DNA of 64,000 nucleotides from JANQIO01 sp043585095. GTDB lineage: Bacteria; Pseudomonadota; Gammaproteobacteria; Pseudomonadales; Halieaceae. A program made the position numbers and the translations under genes. Under the pieces are notes generated by a model. It had not been told where the DNA came from and made no database searches. It saw only the letters and a program-made list of their open reading frames with translations. The stretch is from positions 806,001-870,000 of the forward strand of contig CP121321.1 of NCBI GenBank assembly GCA_043585095.1, written 5' to 3'. Of this stretch, positions 1 to 7,508 are shown one piece after another. Position 1 is the first letter of the stretch. Every line of letters starts with the position of its first letter.

Positions 1-311
1 CCTTTAAGCAAGCGGAGTTCCAGATCATGTATGGCAAGGGCATCTATCGGATGGCCGAAGTGATCGATCTCGGAGTAAAGCTGAACCTTGTCGAGAAATC
101 CGGTGCCTGGTACGCCTATAAGGGAGACAAAATCGGGCAAGGCAAGGCTAATGCTTCGCGCTTCCTCGAAGACAACCCTGTAGTAGCAGATGAGATTGAA
201 GGATTGATCCGAGAGCAATTGCTCAACGTGGCCAGCAGCAAAGAAGTAGAACCGGAGGCAGCTGACATAGCTGAAGTCGCCGAGGCTACTGAGGTCAACG
301 AGCAGGCCTAA
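1..311 (+). CDS. recA: Recombinase RecA, C-terminal part
   Basis: This is the 3' end of recA; the start lies outside the window. The reading frame is open from base 3 and gives about 103 residues. The segment with MYGKGIYR, GAWYAYKGDKIGQGKANA and FLEDNP matches the RecA C-terminal domain, which gates access of double-stranded DNA to the filament. The acidic, Ala/Glu-rich tail is usual for gammaproteobacterial RecA. RecA forms the ATP-dependent filament for homologous recombination and triggers LexA self-cleavage. The recX gene follows on the same strand, the usual arrangement. No LexA site can be judged because the promoter is not in the window. Confidence 0.97.
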   Translation, partial: FKQAEFQIMYGKGIYRMAEVIDLGVKLNLVEKSGAWYAYKGDKIGQGKANASRFLEDNPVVADEIEGLIREQLLNVASSKEVEPEAADIAEVAEATEVNEQA

Positions 312-342
312 CCTGCGTCGGAAGGGCAGGACTGCTTAGCTC

Positions 343-437
343 GGGCCGAGCCGCGCAGGCCGCGCAGGTTGGGCCGAGCCGCGCAGGCCGCGCAGGCCGA
401 GCCGCGCCGCGCAGGTCGTGCCGCGCCGCGCAGGCCC
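343..437. repeat. GC-rich imperfect tandem repeat in recA-recX spacer
   Basis: A block made almost only of G and C, built from copies of GCCGCGCAGG joined by CCGAG or TTGGGCCGAG. A unit of roughly 28 bp (GGCCGAGCCGCGCAGGCCGCG) occurs twice and then decays into CCGCGCCGCGCAGG copies. It lies 30 bp after the recA stop. Such sequence would fold strongly in RNA. In E. coli a hairpin between recA and recX limits read-through; that this block does the same here is inference. Confidence 0.8.
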
Positions 438-557
438 ACTGTAAACAGAACCACCGATGTCTGTGCTGACCCACCAGTGCAGGCGTTCCCCTCGCGCATC
501 GAGATCCCCTGTCTCCGGTGCGCGCTTTTTGGTTCTGGCAGGCGACGTTTTGCAACA

Positions 558-605
558 TAGCCCATGACATAGCCCATGACATTGCCCAGGACACGGCCCA
601 GGACA
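558..605. repeat. Four 12-bp tandem repeats upstream of recX
   Basis: Four head-to-tail 12-bp units: two exact copies of TAGCCCATGACA, then TTGCCCAGGACA and CGGCCCAGGACA. A further purine-rich direct repeat, AGAAAGACCA, occurs at 622-631 and 637-646, immediately before the recX start. The spacer of 346 bp between recA and recX therefore consists largely of repeats and holds no convincing gene. Confidence 0.85.
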
Positions 606-657
606 CTGCACTGAACACATAAGAAAGACCACCAAAAGAAAGACCAATAAAAGAACC

Positions 658-1125
658 ATGGACACCCCCAAGCCCTCTGACATACGAATGGCCGCTATGA
701 ATCTGCTGTCTCGCAGAGAGTATTTGCGTGCCGAACTAGAGCAGAAGCTAAACCGTCGGTTCGGTGCGGATGCAGCAGATTTACTACACGCCGTTCTCGA
801 TGACCTGGCACGGGAAAATCTCCAGTGCGATGAGCGCTTTCTGGAAAGTTACCTGCGTCACCGTAGCGCTCGCGGCTACGGGCCCGAACGGCTGCGGCAG
901 GAGCTACGTCAAAAAGGCGTCGATAGCACGGCGCTAGAGCTAGCGCTGGAGGCAGCAGACATTGATTGGGCCCAGTTGGCACGCGATGCGCGCGCCAAGA
1001 AGTTTGGTCTCGCCGAGCCTCAGGACTTCAAAGAGAAGGCGCGTCAGCTGCGTTTCTTGCAGTATCGCGGCTTTGGGGGTGATTACAGCGCTGAGGCGTT
1101 TAAAACTGACTGGGACGACGTATAA
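658..1125 (+). CDS. recX: Regulatory protein RecX
   Basis: A 155-residue protein of the RecX family, which binds inside the RecA filament groove and limits its extension and ATPase activity. The N-terminal part AAMNLLSRREYLRAELEQKL is the first three-helix repeat; later repeats contain FLESYLRHRSARGYGPERLR and KARQLRFLQYRGFGGDYS, all typical. Length is normal. It follows recA on the same strand but is separated by 346 bp of repeats. The ATG at 658 has only a poor ribosome site (purine-rich AAAGAA), consistent with the low RecX level needed relative to RecA; an internal start at Met11 (ATG 688) cannot be excluded. Confidence 0.95.
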   Translation: MDTPKPSDIRMAAMNLLSRREYLRAELEQKLNRRFGADAADLLHAVLDDLARENLQCDERFLESYLRHRSARGYGPERLRQELRQKGVDSTALELALEAADIDWAQLARDARAKKFGLAEPQDFKEKARQLRFLQYRGFGGDYSAEAFKTDWDDV

Positions 1126-1126
1126 A

Positions 1127-2611
1127 CTAACTTGCGGAAGGCAAGTGCACGCTGACGATGAGTCCCCCCCCGTAATGCGAATCATCACCTGCATGCGAGT
1201 CGTCCGCTGAGGCTGGGGTGTGCCGGTTGCTCGCAGTGATATGACCTCCATGCTGTTCTATTGCGCGCCGTGATATCGACAGGCCAAGTCCAAAGCCGCC
1301 AGTTTCTCGTTGGCGCGCCTCGTCGACCCGGTAGAACGGTTCAAAAATGCGGTCGACATCTTCGGGTGGAACGCCGGGGCCGTGGTCCTTAACGGTCACA
1401 AAAACATCGTTATCCTGCTGCTTAAGCGACACTTCTACTGCAGCGCCTTCGGGAGAGTAACGCAGGGCGTTTCGAATGATGTTCTCGAAAGCGCTCTTCA
1501 ACAGGTCACCATGGGTGCGCAGAACCGCTTCTGTTACGCTGCTGGTAAACTTAACGCTGGTGCCCCGGGCGCGAGCTTCAAACGCCGCGTCGTCACATAT
1601 AGTTTGCAACAGCACAACCAGGTCCAGACTGTCTTCCATCTCGCCGGGCGTGTCAGGTGTTGAAAGCAGCTGGTCGATAAGCTTATCCAACAAAATCGTC
1701 TCGCGCTCAATGCGCTGCAGCTGGGCTGCACTGCGCCCCGGTTCACGCTCCGCCAATGCCAGAGCAACCTGCATTCTGGCGAGCGGCGAGCGCAGCTCGT
1801 GCGACACGTCACTTAGCAGTCTGCGCTGAGCGCTGATTTTTTCCTCGAGTTGTTCCGCCATACTATTGAAGTCCCGTGCCAGGGCATCGGTTTCGTCGCC
1901 GTGGCGTTCGGTCACCTTTATGCGAGCACTCAGGTTACCGTTCGCCAATTCTCTGGACGCTTGCTGCAGTTGTTTAAGCGGTCGAGTCAGGTAGCGTGAA
2001 ACACCGTAACTGATGCCTCCACTTATCAGCAGCGCCAGCAGCAGACGCAGCCAGAGGTTCTCGGTTATGGCTCGCATGATGGGCGACGCGTGCGGACGCG
2101 TGGCAATAATCATGCGCAGAGTTCCCCACTCCGGACGATAGAGCTCTTGGCCGAAAAACATTTTATCCTCGTCGCGATAAGCAGCGCGCCGCCTGAAGCC
2201 CTCAAGCCTGGCGATTATCTCAGCGCTACCTTCGAACAATTCCCGGTCAAAAATTTCTATGCCTTGCTCATTGACGAGGCGGATATCAATTTGCTCTTCG
2301 TTTTCGCGCTGACGTATCCAGCCTTCCAGTTGCTCGCGCGGCACGTTTTGTAGTCCGTAATAGATCCGGTACAGACCTCTCGGCCCAAGCCCTCCGTCGA
2401 ACCTGGCTGACGCGCCAAAGGGAGTGGGTGCCTTGGGAGGGTCAGGCGGATGCCCAGGCCTACCACCTGCGCCTCGCTGTGAATCGATTGTCACAGCATC
2501 GGGGAGGGTATCTTCGAAAGTGTCAAAATAGCGGCCTGCAATCAGCCAACTGCCAATGATCGCCACGGTGGAGAGCCAGAAGCCCAAAAATATCTTGGCA
2601 AATAAATTCAA
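1127..2611 (-). CDS. Sensor histidine kinase, CpxA-like
   Basis: A 494-residue membrane sensor kinase. Visible parts: TM1 (about residues 5-25), a periplasmic sensor of about 155 residues with a Pro/Gly-rich stretch near 45-65, TM2 (about 187-206), a HAMP linker (207-258), the dimerisation/phosphoacceptor helix SDVSHELRSPLARMQ with His271, and a HATPase domain with N-box ENIIRNALRYSP, G1 DHGPGVP and G2 GFGLGLSI. The layout and the partner regulator match CpxA (envelope stress) or RstB-like kinases. Translation begins at a TTG that overlaps the regulator's stop codon by 4 bases (TTGA), so the two are translationally coupled. The ligand is unknown; no CpxP-like gene is adjacent. Confidence 0.88.
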   Translation of the reverse strand: MNLFAKIFLGFWLSTVAIIGSWLIAGRYFDTFEDTLPDAVTIDSQRGAGGRPGHPPDPPKAPTPFGASARFDGGLGPRGLYRIYYGLQNVPREQLEGWIRQRENEEQIDIRLVNEQGIEIFDRELFEGSAEIIARLEGFRRRAAYRDEDKMFFGQELYRPEWGTLRMIIATRPHASPIMRAITENLWLRLLLALLISGGISYGVSRYLTRPLKQLQQASRELANGNLSARIKVTERHGDETDALARDFNSMAEQLEEKISAQRRLLSDVSHELRSPLARMQVALALAEREPGRSAAQLQRIERETILLDKLIDQLLSTPDTPGEMEDSLDLVVLLQTICDDAAFEARARGTSVKFTSSVTEAVLRTHGDLLKSAFENIIRNALRYSPEGAAVEVSLKQQDNDVFVTVKDHGPGVPPEDVDRIFEPFYRVDEARQRETGGFGLGLSISRRAIEQHGGHITASNRHTPASADDSHAGDDSHYGGGLIVSVHLPSAS

Positions 2612-3300
2612 GGAGTGCTTGCGGCGGCGCTGGTAACAAGCTGATAGCCTACGCCGCGAACGTTTTTGATGAGATCGGCGTTACCGACTTTCTTGCGCAG
2701 GTTGCTAACGTGCACGTCAATGCTGCGATCGTAGGCTGTGAGGGCGCGGCCCAGAGCCTGCTGCGAGAGCAGTTCTTTGTTGACCGCTTCTCCCGCGTGG
2801 CGCATCAGCGCCAGCAGTACGTTGAACTCGGCGGTGGTGAGCTTCAGCTCTTCCCCCGCGTAGGTCACTTTGCGCTGCGTAGTGCTTACGCTCAGGGCAT
2901 CGACTTCCAAAACCGTGGCATCACTGGTTTCAGGTTTTTCGGTGCGTCGCAGAATTGCTCGCAGTCTGGCGGCCAACTCCCTGGGATTACAGGGTTTGGG
3001 CATGTAGTCGTCAGCGCCCATTTCAAGCCCGACGATGCGGTCCGTATCCTCGCCTCGCGCGGTCAACATAATCACCGGTACGCCTGAGAACTCTCTGATG
3101 CGACGCAGCACATCGAAGCCTTGAATTCGCGGTAACATCACATCGAGAACGATGGCGTCGAATTCGCCGCCTTTGCACACATCGATGGCATCGGCGCCGT
3201 CGTGCACGGCCTGTGTCACGAAGCCTTCGAGCTGCAGGTAGTCTTCGAGGAGCGCACACAGGGTGCGGTCGTCATCGATTAGCAAAATACTGTGGTTCAT
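2608..3300 (-). CDS. Response regulator, OmpR/CpxR-like
   Basis: A 230-residue OmpR-family regulator. The receiver domain holds the acidic pocket LIDDD (Asp9-11), phosphoacceptor Asp53 in VLDVMLP and Lys102 in MPKPCNP; the C-terminal half is a winged helix with KLTTAEFNVLLALM and DRSIDVHVSNLRKKVG. It should bind DNA as a dimer after phosphorylation by the kinase encoded downstream. The ATG at 3300 (MNHSILLIDDD) is preferred because it places the receiver at the N terminus; the frame also has an upstream GTG at 3336. A CpxR-like direct repeat lies upstream. Confidence 0.9.
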   Translation of the reverse strand: MNHSILLIDDDRTLCALLEDYLQLEGFVTQAVHDGADAIDVCKGGEFDAIVLDVMLPRIQGFDVLRRIREFSGVPVIMLTARGEDTDRIVGLEMGADDYMPKPCNPRELAARLRAILRRTEKPETSDATVLEVDALSVSTTQRKVTYAGEELKLTTAEFNVLLALMRHAGEAVNKELLSQQALGRALTAYDRSIDVHVSNLRKKVGNADLIKNVRGVGYQLVTSAAASTP

Positions 3301-3329
3301 TGCGGCAGTTTCTCTGAGACTGACCACGG

Positions 3330-3400
3330 CTGTCACCCTTGTTTACCGCGCTTAGCGCTTCTTAATAGAACTTTACATGGGGGCTTAGCAAACTTACACG
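3330..3400 (-). promoter_or_regulatory. Possible CpxR-type direct repeats upstream of the regulator gene
   Basis: Read on the minus strand, this segment has GTAAACAAGGGTGAC close to the gene and, further up, GTAAGTTTGCTAAG and TGTAAAGTTC. The CpxR box is known as GTAAA-N5-GTAAA. The first site keeps one full half and three of five bases of the second, so autoregulation is plausible but the matches are imperfect. No clear -35/-10 pair was found. Confidence 0.3.
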
Positions 3401-3578
3401 CCGTTTAGGGATCATAGATGGTGTTGCGCTCACATTCAGACGGGTCGCCTGCTCTTTTCATGCCGCCCTAACCGAGGCGCTATCGGTGAACCTCGGCAGC
3501 CAAGCAACCGTCAGCGCTTATCGTGACCAAGAAAGTGAACATAATCCCCCTGACCGACAGGTTGACTGTAGGCCCTTT

Positions 3579-3605
3579 CGAGGCAGCACGGCTGCCTCGC
3601 TTTTT
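3579..3605 (+). terminator. Strong rho-independent terminator, orphan
   Basis: A perfect 9-bp stem CGAGGCAGC/GCTGCCTCG with a 3-base ACG loop, followed by C and five T on the plus strand. On the minus strand no T run follows, so it is directional. It sits about 20 bp beyond the stop of the minus-strand M16C gene, but reads the wrong way for it. Confidence 0.8.
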
Positions 3606-3622
3606 ATGCCACTCAACCGACG

Positions 3623-6565
3623 CTAGAGTTCTTGTACTTGAAGGGCCAGGCGCTCGACCAAATCACTGTTTGCATCCATACCGTCCTGACTGCAGATAAC
3701 GGCAATGCTTGCTTGCTCCGGCCTCAGGTAGCGCTCGCCGACCCGTTGCAGATCTTCGAGGCTTACTTCAAGTATAGATTGGCGGAAGGCTTCGCGTTGC
3801 TCGTGGGATCGCCCAAACAGGCGGTTATGGAAATCCTGCTTGGCTTCACCCGCCGGCGAGCTGGGACGGTCGATGCTGCTGACCACGCCCAATATGGCCT
3901 GTTCCAGTGGCTCAGTGCCGTGCTTTTCATTAAGCAGCCACGCCACAGAACCTTCAAAGTCGTTTAGCGTCTCTGCAAGTCGTGGATCTCGGTATGAGAA
4001 AAACCGGAACGCGCCCACGCTTGAATCCTGTGAAGCGCCACCACCGTAGGCGCCACCTTTCTCGCGGATTGCTGTGTGCAGATAGCCATTCCTCAAGAAC
4101 CCGCCCAGCACGGTCAGTGCTGCCGCGTCGGGGTGGCCAACAGGTACTGTCGGATAGGCCTGCGCGCAAAAATTGACCTGTGTATTGGCAACCCATATCT
4201 CGCGACGCATTATGCGAACCGGGGAGGGTGTCCAGGCCGCGTGATCTCCGTCGGCTGCCGAGAAACCCTGCCATACTTCGCTGGCGGTGGTACTGGCTTC
4301 CTCCAGTGCGTCACTTTCGGCCACCATTACGTGCTCAAACGGCATAGCAAGCACGCCCTTGTGCAGTGCCGCAAGCTGCTCGCTAAGCTGCTGTAGTGCG
4401 TCGGCGCTAGCCAGGCTGTCATCCAGCGCCTTGCAGGCACGGATACCGTCCAAACCAGAGAGCTGATGACTGAGCATCGCGACCGGGCTCATGCCCGCGC
4501 TGGCGGCGGCCATCGCCAGGCCGTGGCCGTTGCCGGTAATAGATTGCTCCCGGCGAGCGCGCTGCTGGGATATCAGCTCACGTAGGCGTCCGTGCTCATC
4601 AAACCGCGCATGTTGCAGCGTGTCGCGCATCAACTCAGCCTGTGCCTTCTGGTTGCGCAGCAGGGCTTTTGAGGAAAGTACGAAAAATCCTCGCGCCTGC
4701 TGCACATCGTCGGTGGCGCCACGCATACTGCTAAAGGCATTGATAAAACCACATATGGCGGACTGTCGATCCTGTACGGCCAGGTAGTCGCTGTCGCCTA
4801 AACCCATTTCAGTGAGTATGTTGCTATACACCGGGAGCAGTGCAGTGCTGTCTGCGCTGAGCTGTGGAAGCGCACACAGCGCCTGCTGATACACCAGCCC
4901 GTTGGTGCCCTGCGCATACCGGGTGAGCCTGTATCCTTGCTGATCGAGGTTACTGTGCTCGAGCTGGGGGATGGTTTTAGGCACGTCTGCCAATGTCACC
5001 TTTGGAAGAATGCTTTCGTCGTCTTGTTGTGCCTGCCGTGCCTCCAGCGCTTTAGCCTGCTCGACAACGGCAGTTTTCTCATCGCTGGACATCGCCGCTT
5101 TCATTTTTGCCAGGCGTTCTGCCTCGCGCTGGCGACGCTTGGCCGAGAGTTCGGTATCCGGCGTCATAGTCAAAGTTACGCGGTGTGGGTTGTCCAACAG
5201 CAGGCGTTTCGCAAGCCCGCGGATATAGTCAGGATCTGCGATTTTCTCGCGCAGGGATTCCAGGGCATTGTCGAGATTCAATACCGCTATGGGATCGGCG
5301 TAGTGCGTCGCGTTGCCCAGGGCCGTCAAAATAAGCTGCAGTCCGAACGGGTAGCTATCGCCGCTGATCTCGCGCTGATGCAGTTCCAATTGGTGCAGCA
5401 CGCTTTCCAGCTTGTCCTGGGCTACGCCATTGTCCGCGACGTCCTGAACCACCTGCAGCACCAGGTCTTCCAGTGCCTCCCGGCGGTCGGCTTCGGCTCC
5501 CTCAATACCGCAGACAAACACCATTTCACGCATGGAGTCTTCCAGGCCGCACAGGGGCGATGGGGATTGCCCGAGATCGGTGGTTTCCAGTGCCTGCTGT
5601 AACGGTGACGCGCTGTTGTCCAACAGCACATTGGCCAGCAGTTGCGCTTCAAGCATGGCATCCAGATTTGTGCTCTCACCTAACAGCCATCCCATAATGA
5701 TGTGGGTTTTGTTGCTGCCGTCGCCGCTGTCATCGTAGGCGTAACTGTCCTGTACCTGCCGCGGTGCGTCAAAACGCTGCTCCAGGTCGACTTCTATGCG
5801 TTTTTGCAGCCGCTCAAAACGCGACAATGCGCGCTCTTCAAATACCGCCTGGTGCTGATGAGCGGGCATGTCGCCAAAGGTCATGAAAATGGCGTTGCTG
5901 GGATGGTAGTGGGTTTTATAGAAGCTTAAGAGCTGCTCATAGCTCAGGTCGGGAATATTTTCCGGTTCGCCGCCACTATTAAAATGGTAGGTATTACTGG
6001 GGAAAAGATGGTGGCACAGAGACTGCCAAAGCGAGCTGCTAACAGAACTCATCGCACCTTTCATTTCATTGAATACAACGCCCTTGAAGGTCAGCTCGCT
6101 GTCTGGATCGTTGGGATCCGAAAATTCGATGCGGTGTCCTTCCTGCGCAAAGTCCAGGGGATCCAGCCGGGAGAAAAACACGGCGTCCAGGTAGACGCTC
6201 AACAGGTTGTTGAAGTCCTTCGGGTTTTGGCTAGCGAAGGGATATGCGGTCCAGTCGCTGGACGTGAAGGCGTTCATAAACGTGTTGAGCGACCGGCGTA
6301 GCATCATAAAGAAGGGGTCGCGGACCGGGTAGTTTTCGCTGCCGCACAGCGCGGTATGCTCCAGAATGTGGGCTACGCCGGTGGAGTCCTGAGGGACTGT
6401 GCGCAACGCCACCAGGAATACGTTTTCACTGTTGTCGGCCGCGAGGTGGTAGTGCTGAGCGCCGGTCTCCCGGTGTTCAAACTGTTGCACGTCCAACTGC
6501 AGTGAGTCGATGTGTTCGCGACGAACGAGGTCGAAAGTCGGGTGAGCTTGTACAGCGTCAGTCAT
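3623..6565 (-). CDS. M16C insulinase-family metalloprotease, presequence-protease-like
   Basis: A 980-residue zinc peptidase of subfamily M16C (PreP/Cym1, eukaryotic presequence protease family). The inverted zinc motif HILEH is at residues 66-70, followed by TALCGSENYPVRDPFF and the helix with LNTFMNAFTSSDWTAYPFAS, all hallmarks of this family. The length fits four M16 domains in one chain with an M16C-associated middle region; GGAYGGGA in the C-terminal half is the usual conserved glycine stretch. No signal peptide is visible, so it is probably cytosolic and degrades small unstructured peptides. It stands alone on the minus strand; the gap to the glutaminyl cyclase gene upstream is 109 bp. 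Confidence 0.93.
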   Translation of the reverse strand: MTDAVQAHPTFDLVRREHIDSLQLDVQQFEHRETGAQHYHLAADNSENVFLVALRTVPQDSTGVAHILEHTALCGSENYPVRDPFFMMLRRSLNTFMNAFTSSDWTAYPFASQNPKDFNNLLSVYLDAVFFSRLDPLDFAQEGHRIEFSDPNDPDSELTFKGVVFNEMKGAMSSVSSSLWQSLCHHLFPSNTYHFNSGGEPENIPDLSYEQLLSFYKTHYHPSNAIFMTFGDMPAHQHQAVFEERALSRFERLQKRIEVDLEQRFDAPRQVQDSYAYDDSGDGSNKTHIIMGWLLGESTNLDAMLEAQLLANVLLDNSASPLQQALETTDLGQSPSPLCGLEDSMREMVFVCGIEGAEADRREALEDLVLQVVQDVADNGVAQDKLESVLHQLELHQREISGDSYPFGLQLILTALGNATHYADPIAVLNLDNALESLREKIADPDYIRGLAKRLLLDNPHRVTLTMTPDTELSAKRRQREAERLAKMKAAMSSDEKTAVVEQAKALEARQAQQDDESILPKVTLADVPKTIPQLEHSNLDQQGYRLTRYAQGTNGLVYQQALCALPQLSADSTALLPVYSNILTEMGLGDSDYLAVQDRQSAICGFINAFSSMRGATDDVQQARGFFVLSSKALLRNQKAQAELMRDTLQHARFDEHGRLRELISQQRARREQSITGNGHGLAMAAASAGMSPVAMLSHQLSGLDGIRACKALDDSLASADALQQLSEQLAALHKGVLAMPFEHVMVAESDALEEASTTASEVWQGFSAADGDHAAWTPSPVRIMRREIWVANTQVNFCAQAYPTVPVGHPDAAALTVLGGFLRNGYLHTAIREKGGAYGGGASQDSSVGAFRFFSYRDPRLAETLNDFEGSVAWLLNEKHGTEPLEQAILGVVSSIDRPSSPAGEAKQDFHNRLFGRSHEQREAFRQSILEVSLEDLQRVGERYLRPEQASIAVICSQDGMDANSDLVERLALQVQEL

Positions 6566-6674
6566 CGGGCGTCCTGTTTTCGATCACGAAAAAATGAACA
6601 CGTATTCTACTGACTTTTGGGGGACTACTAACAGTGCTGCTCGTGGTTTACGGCGGTTGATTTGCAGCCTCGAA

Positions 6675-7508
6675 TTACTGTGGCCCCAGAAGCCTCAACT
6701 GATATAGCCAGGGCCAGTTTTTGCCGGTAACCCAGAATGTGCCGTCATCGGCGTTATAGGCAATACCGTTAAGTACATTTGTGCTGACCGTTCGATCACC
6801 AAGGGGTAGCAGGCCGGCCAGATTGATCTCGCCGGTGACGGCGCCGCTGTCGGGGTCAATTCGCACAATTGTGTCGGTCTGCCAGATGTTGGCGAACAGT
6901 CCTTGCGGCGTCCATTCCAGCTCGTTGATATTGGCCTGCGCGCGCCCGTTCCGGGTCACGCGCGGCCCCGCGCTGATCTGCCAGGTTCCCGGTGTGATGT
7001 ATCGAAGCTGATCGCTACCGTCGCTGTATATCAGCCGCTCTCCATCGTGGGTAACGCCCCAGCCCTCACCAGGCAGATCGAAAAGCTGAAGCGGCTGCAG
7101 ATCCTCGCGGCGGTACACAATAGCTTTGCGATTCTGCCAGGTGAGCTGGATGATATGGTCGTTAAAAACCGTTATGCCCTCACCAAACAAGGGTGGCGGC
7201 AGCCGGATCTCGCCCAGTTTTTCGCCATCGGACAGCCTGAAGATCTGCAGTCCTGATTGACCGCTGATGCCGGTGCCCTGGTAGATCAATTGATCACGTA
7301 TCTCCAGCCCCTGCACAAAGTCGGACCGGGAGTGGGGTAGCTTTTTGAGTACGGTAAAATCAATCGCTTCGATGGCGGTTGGGCTCGCTACCGGCAAGGA
7401 AGCTGCTTTCTCCGCGGGCCGCAGCTCGTTCGCTGTCACGCTGCCGCAGCAAAAAGGCAGTAGCAGTGACGTCAGCAGCAGCGGGATGCCAGGGCGGAAG
7501 ATTGTCAT
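6675..7508 (-). CDS. Glutaminyl-peptide cyclotransferase (glutamine cyclotransferase family)
   Basis: A protein of about 277 residues of the plant/bacterial-type glutaminyl cyclase family, a five-bladed beta propeller that converts N-terminal Gln to pyroglutamate. Motifs include DFVQGLEI, YQGTGISGQSGLQ, FGEGITVFNDHIIQLTW, GEGWGVTHDGERLIYSDGS and LNGIAY. The start at 7508 gives a clean signal peptide (MTIFRPGIPLLLTSLLL followed by a small-residue stretch ending VTA), so it acts in the periplasm. Its ATG overlaps the mnmC stop by 4 bases (ATGA). The frame extends upstream to 7586 inside mnmC, which I regard as non-coding extension. Confidence 0.92.
   Translation of the reverse strand: MTIFRPGIPLLLTSLLLPFCCGSVTANELRPAEKAASLPVASPTAIEAIDFTVLKKLPHSRSDFVQGLEIRDQLIYQGTGISGQSGLQIFRLSDGEKLGEIRLPPPLFGEGITVFNDHIIQLTWQNRKAIVYRREDLQPLQLFDLPGEGWGVTHDGERLIYSDGSDQLRYITPGTWQISAGPRVTRNGRAQANINELEWTPQGLFANIWQTDTIVRIDPDSGAVTGEINLAGLLPLGDRTVSTNVLNGIAYNADDGTFWVTGKNWPWLYQLRLLGPQ

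Larger units (their letters stand above)
3301..3622. other. Gene-free stretch between response regulator and M16C protease
   Basis: No credible ORF. It holds the regulator's upstream region (3301-3400), a structured stretch with the hairpin CCGAGG...CCTCGG at about 3473-3497, and a strong plus-strand terminator at 3579-3605. Both flanking genes are on the minus strand, so the terminator has no annotated plus-strand gene to serve. A small RNA transcribed rightwards from around 3400 would explain it. It matches no RNA family that I recognise by eye. Confidence 0.5.

Noticed and set aside
295..683. Minus-strand frames through the recA-recX spacer, one with a repeated MSWAMSWAM sequence
   Set aside because: They arise from the 12-bp and GC-rich repeats, have no ribosome site and overlap the recX start; more likely shadows of repeats than genes.
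3400..3605. 6S RNA, SRP RNA or tmRNA in the orphan-terminator region
   Set aside because: The sequence has none of the conserved segments of these RNAs that I could recognise; only a generic small RNA is proposed.
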